In this document: positions 34,304-42,732 of the stretch, in pieces
How the letters are laid out: each line of letters starts with the position of its first letter
How positions within the stretch are numbered: position 1 is the first letter of the stretch
Assembly (NCBI GenBank): GCA_016699835.1
Contig: CP064987.1
Location: forward strand, 744,001-808,000
Reading direction: 5' to 3'
DNA from: Phycisphaerales bacterium
Lineage (GTDB): Bacteria; Planctomycetota; Phycisphaerae; Phycisphaerales; UBA1924
DNA length: 64,000 bases
Notes under the pieces: model-generated
Databases searched by the model: none
The model's input: only the letters and a program-made list of their open reading frames with translations
What the model was told of the DNA's origin: nothing
Made by a program: the position numbers and the translations under genes

Positions 34304-35248
34304 TCACTCCTTCACCGCACCCGTCGAGATCCCCTCCACAAACGCCCGCCTGGCCAGGATGAATAGCAGCATGAGCGGCGCCACCACCATCGTGCTCGCC
34401 GCCATCAGGAGGTTCCAGGGCGTGTTCCCCGCCTTGCTCTGGTACAACTGCAACCCCAGCGCCAGCGTGTACTGGTCGCGATGCGTCAGGAACACGAGCG
34501 GCCCGAGGAAATCGTTCCACACATAACTGAAGTGGAAGAGCGCCACCACCGCCAACGCCGGGAGCGAGAGCGGCAGGATGATCCTCGTGAACGTTCCCCA
34601 GTGCGAGCACCCGTCGATCCTCGCGGCCTCATCGAGTTCTCGCGGGATCCCCATGTAGAACTGCCGCAAGAGAAAAATATTGAACGCGTTGCCGAACCAC
34701 GCCGGCACCCACAGCGGCTTGAGCGTCCCGATCCACCCCATCTTCGAGAACATGATGTACATCGGGCCCATGATGACCGGGAAGGGGATCATCATCGTCG
34801 CGAGCATCACCGCAAAGACCACGCCGCGCCCACGCCAGCGGATCCGTGCGAAGCCATACGCCGCGATCGCGCTCGAGATCACCATTCCCGTGACGCTCAG
34901 GAGCGCGATGATGATGGTGTTGCGCAGGTACAGCGGGAACGTCACGCTCGGGTCGTTCCAGACCTGCCGATAGTTCTCGACCGTCTGACCCGGCATGCTG
35001 GCGATCGCGTGCGGATCCGCCGGCGTCACTGCGGGGAGCAGGCTCGCGCCGCCCTCGGCCGCCTGCGCCGGCGTCTTCATCGACGTGACGACCATCCAGA
35101 GGATCGGCGTGAGATACAGCAGCGCGATCACCACAAGCGACGCGAAGACGAACGCGCGCGACCACGGCCCGCCCATCGCCGCGCCCCCGCCCCCCATCCC
35201 GCTGCTCGCTCGTCGCGTTCCCGCCAAAGTCGCTCCTTGCCGCGTCAC
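34304..35248 (-). CDS. Carbohydrate ABC permease, MalG type
   Basis: A 314-residue CUT1-class permease. It has six helices and the EAA loop 'ELDEAARIDGCSHWGTFTRIILPLS', given here in two parts (ELDEAARIDGC, HWGTFTRIILPLS), that contacts the ATPase. A 25-residue Gly-rich leader precedes helix 1. Between helices 1 and 2 is a long periplasmic loop with 'QTVENYRQVWNDPSVTFP', typical of MalG. It is the last gene of the importer set, overlapping the other permease by ATGA. No ATPase gene follows, so a shared MsmX/MalK-type ATPase encoded elsewhere must be assumed. Confidence 0.92.
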   Translation of the reverse strand: MTRQGATLAGTRRASSGMGGGGAAMGGPWSRAFVFASLVVIALLYLTPILWMVVTSMKTPAQAAEGGASLLPAVTPADPHAIASMPGQTVENYRQVWNDPSVTFPLYLRNTIIIALLSVTGMVISSAIAAYGFARIRWRGRGVVFAVMLATMMIPFPVIMGPMYIMFSKMGWIGTLKPLWVPAWFGNAFNIFLLRQFYMGIPRELDEAARIDGCSHWGTFTRIILPLSLPALAVVALFHFSYVWNDFLGPLVFLTHRDQYTLALGLQLYQSKAGNTPWNLLMAASTMVVAPLMLLFILARRAFVEGISTGAVKE

Positions 35249-36174
35249 GCGGCCCGATAGTGGACCATCCTCTTGCTCGCCGAGATCATGACGCCTGTGA
35301 GGATGAGCGTGAAGATCAACTGGACCCAGGCCATCGCGCTTGCGAGGCCCATCTTGTCATACGTGAACGCGTTGTCGTACATCGACGTGGTGTAGAACTG
35401 GAACGAACTCGGGTCGCCGCCGGGCGTCGCCTTCATGAAGATGTAGGGAATCGCGAAGATCTGGAGCGCCGCGATCGAGAGCGTGATGACGTTGAACAGG
35501 ATCGCCGGCGAGATCATGGGAATCGTGATGCTCAGGAATCGTCGCGTGGGCCCCATGCCGTCGATCGCCGCCGCCTCGTACAACTGCTCGGGAACCTCGC
35601 GCATCGCGGCGATGTACACCACGACCATCTGCCCCACGCCCCACAAACTCACGACGACGAGAACCGCCATCGCCGTTCCCTTGCTCGCCAGCCACGTCGG
35701 CGTCAGCCACGCCGGGTGCAGGTCCGCGCCGACCAGTTTCCCAACCCAGTCCAACGACCCGCCGACGACGGCGTTCATCAGCCCGCGATCACCGTTGAAG
35801 ATCCACAACCAGATCATCCCCGACGCCGCCATCGGCACGAGCGTGGGCAAGTACACCGCCGTCTGGAAGAACCCCGCCCCGCGCACCTTCGAGTTCAGCA
35901 TCGCGGCGATCACCAGCGCCACGATCGTCGTCACGGGGATCGAGACCGCCGCATAGACCAGCGTCCGCCCCAGCACACTCCAGTACTTCGCGTCGCTCGC
36001 CATCGCAATGTAGTTGTCAAGGCCGACCCACAGGCGGTTCTCAAGGAGCGGAAAGTCGCTGAACGAGTACAGCAGGCTCGCCGCGATCGGCAGGAACAGA
36101 AACGCGAGGAACCCGATCACCCAGGGCGAGACCCACAGCCACCCGGCGAGGTTCTCCACCTTGCCGCCCTTCAT
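35245..36174 (-). CDS. Carbohydrate ABC permease, MalF/UgpA type
   Basis: A 309-residue CUT1-class permease partner. Signatures are 'NLAGWLWVSPWVIGFLAFLF', 'TLVYAAVSIPVTTIVALVIA' and the EAA loop 'PEQLYEAAAIDGMGPTRRF'. It overlaps the binding-protein gene and the second permease gene by 4 bp each (ATGA), so the three are translationally coupled and should be made together. Confidence 0.92.
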   Translation of the reverse strand: MKGGKVENLAGWLWVSPWVIGFLAFLFLPIAASLLYSFSDFPLLENRLWVGLDNYIAMASDAKYWSVLGRTLVYAAVSIPVTTIVALVIAAMLNSKVRGAGFFQTAVYLPTLVPMAASGMIWLWIFNGDRGLMNAVVGGSLDWVGKLVGADLHPAWLTPTWLASKGTAMAVLVVVSLWGVGQMVVVYIAAMREVPEQLYEAAAIDGMGPTRRFLSITIPMISPAILFNVITLSIAALQIFAIPYIFMKATPGGDPSSFQFYTTSMYDNAFTYDKMGLASAMAWVQLIFTLILTGVMISASKRMVHYRAA

Positions 36175-37595
36175 GCCGTACCGCCCCGCATGCTGTAGCC
36201 GCGGCGTCGACGGCGCTCTTCCGCACCATCCAACAGGAACTGGAGCCGAGACTGCACGCTGGGCAACGCCTCCTCCGCGACCAACTCGTGCTTCCAGATC
36301 TGCTGGAAGGTCGTGTCGAGGATGTCCTTGAGTTCGGGCCAGATCCGAGTGCGCGGCGCGAGGTACGCGCGCGAACTCTGAGCGATCGCGTTGTGCGTGC
36401 GGATCCCACGATTCGGATGGTTCCGCACGAACTCCTCGCTCGGGGAGACCATGGGCGAGTTCTTCATGTGCTGCGTCGCCATGTACTCGACGTTGTCCTG
36501 ACGCTGGGTGTAGGCGACGAACTCCATGCTCGCCTCGGGGTGTTGCACGCCGCGCGGAATGACGAGGATATCAGAATCGACCAGCCCGATCGGCCGCGAA
36601 TCGTCCACAAGATCCTCGGCGACGGGAAACGTCCCCACGCCGTAATCCAGATCGGGCCTGTACGCGTTGATCACGTTCGCCAGCCACGGCCCCTGCACCA
36701 CCATCGCGACCTGCCCCGTCAGGAACGCGTTCATCGGCGAGTCGTACGAGTTCGCAAAGCCGCTCTTGAACTTCTCCGCCGGACCCACGCCCAGGGACTT
36801 CGAGTACGACGCCGCCCACTCATACGCCGCGACCGCCTCTGGGGCGCCGATCGTCGCCGTGTCCGACGCCTGGTCATAGATCGTCTGCCCGCGGTGGTAT
36901 GGCCAGAACCACGACCACCACCCAGGCTCCGTCGGCAGAAACCCGACCCGCTCGATCGTGCCGTCCTTGCCCACCTTCGTCAGTCTCGCGTGGAACTCGT
37001 CCATCTCCGCAAACGTCCGCGGCGGACGATCGGGATCAAGCCCCGCCTCCTTGAATCGCGCGCGGTTGTAGTACAGGCCCAGCGTGCCGCCCGTGTTGAT
37101 CGTCGCCCACATCCGCACGCGCCCCGTGTGGTCCGGGTGCTGCATGATGGGCTGGAACCCCTTCGCGTAGTTCTCGATCCGCACGCCGAAGGGCTCGCCG
37201 AGTTCATCGAGCGGCAGGATCCCCTCGCTCTCGGCAAAGAGCGGCACGTCGTAGTTCCACAACCCGATCACATCCGGCGGCCGACCGCCGGCGATCGCGA
37301 CCAATGCCTTCTGGTTGATCCCCGCCGTGACCAAGTATCGAACGAAGATGCGGTTCTGCGACGCATTGAAACGGTCCACGACCGTCTGCATCGCCTTGCC
37401 CTCGTGCCCAGTCCACTTTTCCCAGTAATCGAGGACGATCCGACCGTCGTGGCGCTCTCTGACCCCTTTCGGGCCAAAGGCCACGAACCCCGCGCCCGCC
37501 GCAGCGATCGCGCCCAGCGCCGCCCGACGCGTCAGCGTGACACCACGCCTCCTCGGCGACGACCCGGACGATGAATCAGAAGAGCGCTCGCTCAC
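36171..37595 (-). CDS. Carbohydrate ABC importer, extracellular binding protein
   Basis: A 474-residue SBP_bac_1 family protein (GTG start chosen; a TTG 21 nt upstream is possible). The leader has a Tat-like twin arginine 'TLTRRAALGAIAAAGAG', uncommon for sugar-binding proteins but frequent in planctomycetes. The ligand fold shows 'LDYWEKWTGHEGKAMQTVV', 'GGRPPDVIGLWNYDVPLFA' and 'GLYYNRARFKEAGLDPDRPP'. Family members bind oligosaccharides or glycerol phosphates. It begins the coupled importer and is likely transcribed together with the GH94 gene upstream. Confidence 0.9.
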   Translation of the reverse strand: MSERSSDSSSGSSPRRRGVTLTRRAALGAIAAAGAGFVAFGPKGVRERHDGRIVLDYWEKWTGHEGKAMQTVVDRFNASQNRIFVRYLVTAGINQKALVAIAGGRPPDVIGLWNYDVPLFAESEGILPLDELGEPFGVRIENYAKGFQPIMQHPDHTGRVRMWATINTGGTLGLYYNRARFKEAGLDPDRPPRTFAEMDEFHARLTKVGKDGTIERVGFLPTEPGWWSWFWPYHRGQTIYDQASDTATIGAPEAVAAYEWAASYSKSLGVGPAEKFKSGFANSYDSPMNAFLTGQVAMVVQGPWLANVINAYRPDLDYGVGTFPVAEDLVDDSRPIGLVDSDILVIPRGVQHPEASMEFVAYTQRQDNVEYMATQHMKNSPMVSPSEEFVRNHPNRGIRTHNAIAQSSRAYLAPRTRIWPELKDILDTTFQQIWKHELVAEEALPSVQSRLQFLLDGAEERRRRRGYSMRGGTA

Positions 37596-37657
37596 GCGGG
37601 ATTCTCGCCGGCCCAAGGGTCTGGAGCAAGTGCTTTGTCAGCGATTGCACCAGGCCA

Positions 37658-38101
37658 TTATTCGGGCTTGGGTGCGGGCGGAGCCGACGACGCATTCGAT
37701 GGCGAGGACGGTGCGCTGCTCGGCAGCGGCGGGAGCGTCTTCCCACGGGCCGCCGCAGCGGCCTCTTTCTCGGCATTCATCCGCTTGACCGTCTCTTCCC
37801 ACTCGCTCTTGCTGACGAGGAATCCCGTGGGCTGATTCGTCTTGGGATTAATGATCCCCTTCGACGGATCGATCCGCCCGACGGTCTCGGCGAGCATCTT
37901 CTCGAACCGACCCCGCGGCATGCTGACCTCCTCGTTCGTGTCCGTGTACCGGATCGTCACGATCTCGGTCGTGTTCGAGGGGCTATAGGGATCGGAGTCC
38001 TTGAAACTCCGGACAGCCAGTACCACACTGACCACGAGCAGGACACCCGCGATCGCGTATCCGATCCAGGGCTTGTTCTGAAGTGTCTCACGCAACCCCA
38101 T
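37658..38101 (-). CDS. Small membrane-anchored protein, unknown function
   Basis: A 147-residue protein with one N-terminal transmembrane helix ('IGYAIAGVLLVVSVVLAV'), a compact domain with 'IVTIRYTDTNEEVSMPRGR' and 'GIINPKTNQPTGFLVSKSEW', and a Ser/Pro/Ala-rich tail. I recognise no named family. It lies 58 bp after the prepilin-like gene and 62 bp before the binding-protein gene, on the same strand, within the likely sugar operon. Confidence 0.7.
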   Translation of the reverse strand: MGLRETLQNKPWIGYAIAGVLLVVSVVLAVRSFKDSDPYSPSNTTEIVTIRYTDTNEEVSMPRGRFEKMLAETVGRIDPSKGIINPKTNQPTGFLVSKSEWEETVKRMNAEKEAAAAARGKTLPPLPSSAPSSPSNASSAPPAPKPE

Positions 38102-38159
38102 CGACAGTTCCTCCGCGTGTGGCTGATCCTACAACCGGCAACCCGACTCTGCCCGACAC

Positions 38160-38954
38160 TCACCCACCGTTGGGATAGAAGTGTCCCCAGTTATAGAACG
38201 ATCCCGGAGCGCCGTACGGATCTTCCTGATAGCGGTACTCGCGAATATCAATCAGACGAATGCTGAAGTCGCCGAACGAAAAGTTGTTCTTTCCCGAGCC
38301 CGAGGGCGTGTTCGAGGCCGATCCTCGCGCCCGCCCCACGTGCCGGGGGAACTCGTCGAGCGCGTCGGTCACGAAGACCGTCCAGTCGAGGTGTCGAATC
38401 GCCGTGATCCGCTGCCCCGAGACGCCGACGGGTCGGCCCTGGTACGTCCCCGCGAGCGAGTCGTTGAACCAGTACTCGGTGTACTTGTCGACCTGTCCGC
38501 CAGTCGTGGGCGGGAACGGGCGAGTGAAGACACGACCACCCGAGAGCAGGTACGCGATGTTGCTCGGGTCCTTCACGCTCGTGAGACCCTTCGCCGAAGG
38601 ACAAATGAACGGTGCCTGTCCGGCGTCTCCCAGATACGGCTGCAGGATGTCCACCATGTTCACCTGCATCCGAACATTCGTGGCGATCGGATTCCCCGCG
38701 GCATCAACGTTGTACAGCAACGGGTAGATCGCCCGGCCTTCCTTCTGCTCGTCGATGTAGTACTGCAAACCGAGGGTGAGTTGACGCATCCCGCTCTGGC
38801 AGATCACCGTCTGCGCCGATCTTCGCGCATTCGCCAGCGAAGGCAGCAGCAGACTAATCAACAGCGCGATGATCGCGATCACCACCAGCAACTCAATCAG
38901 CGTGAACGCCCGACGCACGCCACGTATCATCACCGGAACACGATTCGACTTCAT
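38160..38954 (-). CDS. Prepilin-type N-terminal domain protein
   Basis: A 264-residue pseudopilin-like protein. Start 'MKSNRVPVMIRGVRRAF' with AAGGAA upstream, then the prepilin site and helix 'FTLIELLVVIAIIALLISLL'. The ectodomain contains 'CQSGMRQLTLGLQYYIDE' and ends with 'YNWGHFYPNGG'. Its ATG overlaps the stop of the GH94 gene (ATGA), so it is translationally coupled to a sugar phosphorylase, an unusual pairing that suggests a surface role in the same saccharide pathway. Confidence 0.87.
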   Translation of the reverse strand: MKSNRVPVMIRGVRRAFTLIELLVVIAIIALLISLLLPSLANARRSAQTVICQSGMRQLTLGLQYYIDEQKEGRAIYPLLYNVDAAGNPIATNVRMQVNMVDILQPYLGDAGQAPFICPSAKGLTSVKDPSNIAYLLSGGRVFTRPFPPTTGGQVDKYTEYWFNDSLAGTYQGRPVGVSGQRITAIRHLDWTVFVTDALDEFPRHVGRARGSASNTPSGSGKNNFSFGDFSIRLIDIREYRYQEDPYGAPGSFYNWGHFYPNGG

Positions 38955-41422
38955 GGCACGTTCCTTCCCGCGCCCAACGGCGCGACGGTCCGTTTCACTT
39001 CCGCCTGCCCGTGCCCGAAATCCTTCCCGGGCCACGTCACGCGGATCTCAAGATCTCCCTTCGCCGACGACAGATCCTTCGCCGACAGCACGCCCCCCTC
39101 GAGCACCTTCCCATTCAGTTCAACGCGCGGCTCGACCAGCGGGTTGCACTCCGCGGCCTGGAACGCCACGCGAATCGCGCGCCCACGCCACGTCCTTTGC
39201 ACCCGAACCTCGCCGAACGACGCCGGCACGCAGGGCCTGATCCGCAACCCCGCCCACTCCGGACGCAGACCCAGCATCCATTCCATGCTCACGCGGTTCA
39301 ACCACGCCGCAGAACCCGTGTACCACGTCCACCCGGCCCGCCCAGGCTTGTCCGAGAGCGGCCCATCGACGTTCCCCGGCGTGACGTACGGCTCGGCCCA
39401 ATACGCGTCCGCATCCACGCCACGCACCGGCGGCGAGATCGAGTCCCAGATGCTCGCCACCGCCTCGCGATCGCCTCGCGCACACGCTGCCATCAGCGCC
39501 CACGTCGCCGCGTGCATGTACACCCCGCCGTTCTCCCGGCTTCCGGGGCTGTACCGCGTCACATACCCAAGATCGAGTTGCGGCGTCGTGTACGCGGGCG
39601 CAAGCAGCAGCGGGCCATACGCCGACAGCAACTTCTCACGCACGCTCGCCCACGCGGCATCGGCCCGATCACTCGGCGCCACGCCCGTAAGAATGGCCCA
39701 CGTCTGCGCGTTCAGGTGGATCTGCCCTTCCTTGCACGAACTCGCGCCGACCCACTCGCCGCTGTCCTTCGTGCCATAGCGATACCACGAGCCGTCCCAC
39801 GCGTGGTCGTTGATCGCCTTGACCATCGCCGCGCGACGCTCGCGATACTCTGCGGCCTTCTCGGCGTCGTCGAGCATCTCATGGATGTGCGAGAAATCCG
39901 CGAGGATCGAGGCGAGGAACATCCCCAGCCACACGCTCTCGCCCTTCTCGTCCACACCCATCGCCGAGAGCCCGTCGTTCCAGTCGCACGAGCCAATATG
40001 CGGCAATCCTCGCGGCGAGAGGCGCGACAGCGCCCGCGCGATCGACCGCGTGCAGTGATCGAAAAGCGACCGCTCGCCCGCGACATCGCGGAAGGGCGCA
40101 CGCCGATTCAGAATGTCGAGATCGCCCGTCTCCTTGATGTACGACGCGGTGACGAACGCGAGCCACAGGTAGTCATCGCTGCACGCCGTGTGATTGCCAA
40201 AGTCGGCGAGCGCGTGCCACCAGTGGTTGACGCTCCCATCCTCAAACTGGCGCCCCGCATGGAGCACGATCTGCTTCACCGTCTGCGCCGGCTCCAAGGG
40301 CAGCCACACCTGCGAGTCCTGCAACTGGTCGCGGAACCCGAACGCCCCCGACTGCTGGTAGTACCCCGTGCGACCCCACAGCCGCCCGCTGATCGCCTGA
40401 TACGGCAGCCAGTGATTGTTGAGCAAGTCAAAGTCCGCACGCTGCGTCTGGATCGACGTCGGCGAGAGCCGACGCGTCCACCCCTGCTCGGCCTGACGCA
40501 CCGCCACATCGGCCTGCGTGAACGACGCGTGCCGATCGAGCGCCGAGAGCAGTTCATCCTTCTCGCGCGCAATCCCGATGAGGAACGCGCCCTTCACCGT
40601 CGCCCCCGCCTCGAGCGTCAGGTCGCCGCCAAGGGCCGCGCACGCGTCACCAAAGCGACCAAACCCGCCGTTCGTGGGGATCTCCCCCACCATCGCCGCG
40701 GGACGCGAGATCGGCATGTATCGCCCCAGAAACCGCGACTTGTCCGCGATCGCCAGTTCCTTCTCGAAGGGGAATCCGCAGACACGATGCCCGGCGACAT
40801 AAGGCCACGGAACATTCCAGTGCTCCCGCTCCGACTTGGGCGGGATGTCCCACATGTTCTTGGTCGCGAGGATCTCGTGCCGGGACGCGTCGTGCGTCGT
40901 CGTGAAGAAGAGCCGATGGAACTCACGCTTCGCGTCGGGCGCCACGCCGCACGTCCACTCGAAGTACGACGCGACGCGAAGGCGGCGCTTCCGCGACGAG
41001 ACGTTCTCGATCTCGACCGCCCACACCTCGACCGCATCACTCTCGGCCACGCCCAGCGTCCACCGCACGCGGATCCCGTCGTGCTGCGTCTGAAAGGTCG
41101 TCCTACCCAGCGTGTGCGTGCACGAGTACGAGTCGTAGTGGACAAAGCACGGCGCGGGCGCCGCCGTCCACACCTTGCCCGAGTCGAGATCGCTCAGGAA
41201 GAGGAACTTCCCGTGGGTGTCGCGCACCAGGTCCATCTCCCAGCGCGTGAGCACGTTGTGCTGCGCGTCATCGAACCACGAGAACCCGCCGCCGTTCTGG
41301 CTGACGATGAGCCCGTAGCGCCCGTTGCAGATCACATTGGTCCAGGGCATCGGCGTCTTGCTGTTCGTGATGACGAACGACCGTCCCGACGCGTCGAACT
41401 GCCCATAGGTGTTGCCGAGCAT
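38951..41422 (-). CDS. GH94 family glycoside phosphorylase
   Basis: An 823-residue inverting phosphorylase that cleaves a beta-glycosidic disaccharide or short oligosaccharide with phosphate, giving a sugar 1-phosphate. Start 'MLGNTYGQFDASGRSFVIT', fitting the family N-terminus. The beta-sandwich domain runs to about 300, then the (alpha/alpha)6 barrel with 'HIGSCDWNDGLSAMG', where the family's catalytic Asp lies (480-483), plus 'ENGGVYMHAATWALMA' and 'WYTGSAAWLNRVS'. Length suits cellobiose, laminaribiose or chitobiose phosphorylase, shorter than known sophorooligosaccharide phosphorylases (about 1100), yet the GH144 neighbour hints at beta-1,2 linkages. No signal peptide: it is cytoplasmic and served by the importer. 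Confidence 0.9.
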   Translation of the reverse strand: MLGNTYGQFDASGRSFVITNSKTPMPWTNVICNGRYGLIVSQNGGGFSWFDDAQHNVLTRWEMDLVRDTHGKFLFLSDLDSGKVWTAAPAPCFVHYDSYSCTHTLGRTTFQTQHDGIRVRWTLGVAESDAVEVWAVEIENVSSRKRRLRVASYFEWTCGVAPDAKREFHRLFFTTTHDASRHEILATKNMWDIPPKSEREHWNVPWPYVAGHRVCGFPFEKELAIADKSRFLGRYMPISRPAAMVGEIPTNGGFGRFGDACAALGGDLTLEAGATVKGAFLIGIAREKDELLSALDRHASFTQADVAVRQAEQGWTRRLSPTSIQTQRADFDLLNNHWLPYQAISGRLWGRTGYYQQSGAFGFRDQLQDSQVWLPLEPAQTVKQIVLHAGRQFEDGSVNHWWHALADFGNHTACSDDYLWLAFVTASYIKETGDLDILNRRAPFRDVAGERSLFDHCTRSIARALSRLSPRGLPHIGSCDWNDGLSAMGVDEKGESVWLGMFLASILADFSHIHEMLDDAEKAAEYRERRAAMVKAINDHAWDGSWYRYGTKDSGEWVGASSCKEGQIHLNAQTWAILTGVAPSDRADAAWASVREKLLSAYGPLLLAPAYTTPQLDLGYVTRYSPGSRENGGVYMHAATWALMAACARGDREAVASIWDSISPPVRGVDADAYWAEPYVTPGNVDGPLSDKPGRAGWTWYTGSAAWLNRVSMEWMLGLRPEWAGLRIRPCVPASFGEVRVQRTWRGRAIRVAFQAAECNPLVEPRVELNGKVLEGGVLSAKDLSSAKGDLEIRVTWPGKDFGHGQAEVKRTVAPLGAGRNVP

Positions 41423-41527
41423 GCATCCTCTTTCCATCACGGCATCTCGGAGCGAATCTTCGACCGCCCGCGACGCGTCCCCCCGAAACTACCGACTACG
41501 GCCCATTCAAGATAGGCTTGAAGAACC

Positions 41528-41575
41528 GATGTGTAAACGCTTACACATCCTCCCACATTTTCGCTCGGGTGTCAA
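41528..41575 (-). promoter_or_regulatory. LacI-type operator and promoter of GH94 operon
   Basis: The operator core TGTAAGCGTTTACA (minus strand, 41545-41532) sits in a 22-bp near-perfect palindrome (41528-41549, arms GATGTGTAA and TTACACATC). TTGACA at 41575-41570 with GAGGAT 17 bp on (41552-41547) would place the operator over the -10. It is about 105 bp before the GH94 start. Confidence 0.72.
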
Positions 41576-41601
41576 CCGTGGTTGCACCCGACACCGACAA
41601 G

Positions 41602-41636
41602 AAAAAAACGCCCGCCCCGGAGATCCGAGACGGGCG
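41602..41636 (-). terminator. Terminator of PEP-CTERM gene
   Basis: Stem CGCCCG / CGGGCG with an inner CGGA / TCCG pairing, followed on the minus strand by seven T. It separates the PEP-CTERM gene from the GH94 promoter. Confidence 0.75.
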
Positions 41637-41668
41637 CAACTTATGCACGAGCCATACCGAGGTCGCGA

Positions 41669-42499
41669 TTAGCGGCGACGACGAGCCGCGGCCAGGCCGC
41701 CAAGCCCGATCAGCGCGAGCGCCCCGGGAGCCGGGACGAGCGTGATGTTGGTGTACTGCGCGTCGGACATGTCGTTAATGACCGGGTTGCGCTGGTTCTG
41801 GATCTGGAAGGCGATCTTGGTGCCGAAGTTGAAACCAACGGTGCCATCCGGCTCAGCGTTGCCCCAGAGCTTCACGCCCGAGGAACGGAAACCGTTGACG
41901 CCCTGGTAGGTGAGTTCATAGCCGCCAAGGACCGCGTCAACCTCGCCGGGGGCGTAGTAGCGGAACGTGATTCGGGCGTTCTCGCCGGGGGCGTACCAGT
42001 CGCTGCCATCGACGCCGACCGCGCCGATGCCGGCGCTGCCGGGGACGCGGCAGGAGAAGAAGGGCATCACGCCGCCGAAGATCGCGATCTCACCCTCGCT
42101 GCCGATGAGGACGTGACCTTCATCGGTGAAGCCGAGGCCCGGACGCGGGTTCTCGATCTGGAGGACGCCTTCCTTACGGGGCGCGACGCCGGGGGCGGCA
42201 ATGCGGGCATCGAATCCGAGGGTGAAGCCCTGCCCGGGGTAGTGCTGATACGCCGAGGCGCCGCCGTCGTTAGAGAGGTACGCGAGGTGCTTGTTGGCGA
42301 AGTTGCCCACAGTGCCCGCGGGGAACTCTTCGTGCCACGAGACTTCCGCCGGGAAGTTCGCGACGTTGGTCAAAGTGCTGGTGGGGAAGTCGTTGAACAC
42401 GCGGTTCACGACCTGGACGCTATTGACGCTATTGATATCAATCGCCATCGCCGAACCGGCGAAGGTGGCCACGGCAGCCAACGCAAAACGAGTTCCCAT
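41669..42499 (-). CDS. PEP-CTERM-type secreted protein
   Basis: A 276-residue exported protein. GGAGGAG precedes the ATG of 'MGTRFALAAVATFAGSAMA', a signal peptide. The body is a beta-rich domain with 'GFTLGFDARIAAPGV', 'ARITFRYYAPGEVDAVLGG' and 'FGTKIAFQIQNQ' that I cannot assign. It ends 'LVPAPGALALIGLGG' then 'LAAARRRR', the APG variant of the PEP-CTERM sorting tail, so it should be processed by an exosortase/archaeosortase encoded elsewhere. Its promoter carries a LacI-type operator, grouping it with the neighbouring glycoside genes; a carbohydrate-binding surface role is a reasonable guess. Confidence 0.82.
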   Translation of the reverse strand: MGTRFALAAVATFAGSAMAIDINSVNSVQVVNRVFNDFPTSTLTNVANFPAEVSWHEEFPAGTVGNFANKHLAYLSNDGGASAYQHYPGQGFTLGFDARIAAPGVAPRKEGVLQIENPRPGLGFTDEGHVLIGSEGEIAIFGGVMPFFSCRVPGSAGIGAVGVDGSDWYAPGENARITFRYYAPGEVDAVLGGYELTYQGVNGFRSSGVKLWGNAEPDGTVGFNFGTKIAFQIQNQRNPVINDMSDAQYTNITLVPAPGALALIGLGGLAAARRRR

Positions 42500-42614
42500 G
42501 ATGCCTTCTCCTCCTCTGAATGTGCGCCTTCGGGCGCTCGAACAAGGTCTTGTCTCGTGTCTGTCTCTCACAGTGAGGGCAGCCGACGCCTGAACGAGCA
42601 CGCGGGACCCTGCA

Positions 42615-42656
42615 TGACAACGCTTTCATCATCCACGAACGTGCAGATCCTGTCAA
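42615..42656 (-). promoter_or_regulatory. Promoter with LacI-type operator (PEP-CTERM gene)
   Basis: Minus strand: TTGACA (42656-42651), 17-bp spacer, GATGAT (42633-42628), then TGAAAGCGTTGTCA (42628-42615), which fits the cre-like form of the other sites. About 115 bp before the ATG. Confidence 0.65.
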
Positions 42657-42732
42657 GCCCAAATGAGATCGTTTTCATGAACGAATTTTGTGAGTTTCAA
42701 GATGGCAATCCGGGCAAATATTCACGATCCGA

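Noticed and set aside
39011..41515. 834-codon plus-strand frame opposite the GH94 gene
   Set aside because: Arg/Pro/His-rich composition typical of GC-rich antisense shadows; the minus strand encodes a clear GH94 enzyme.
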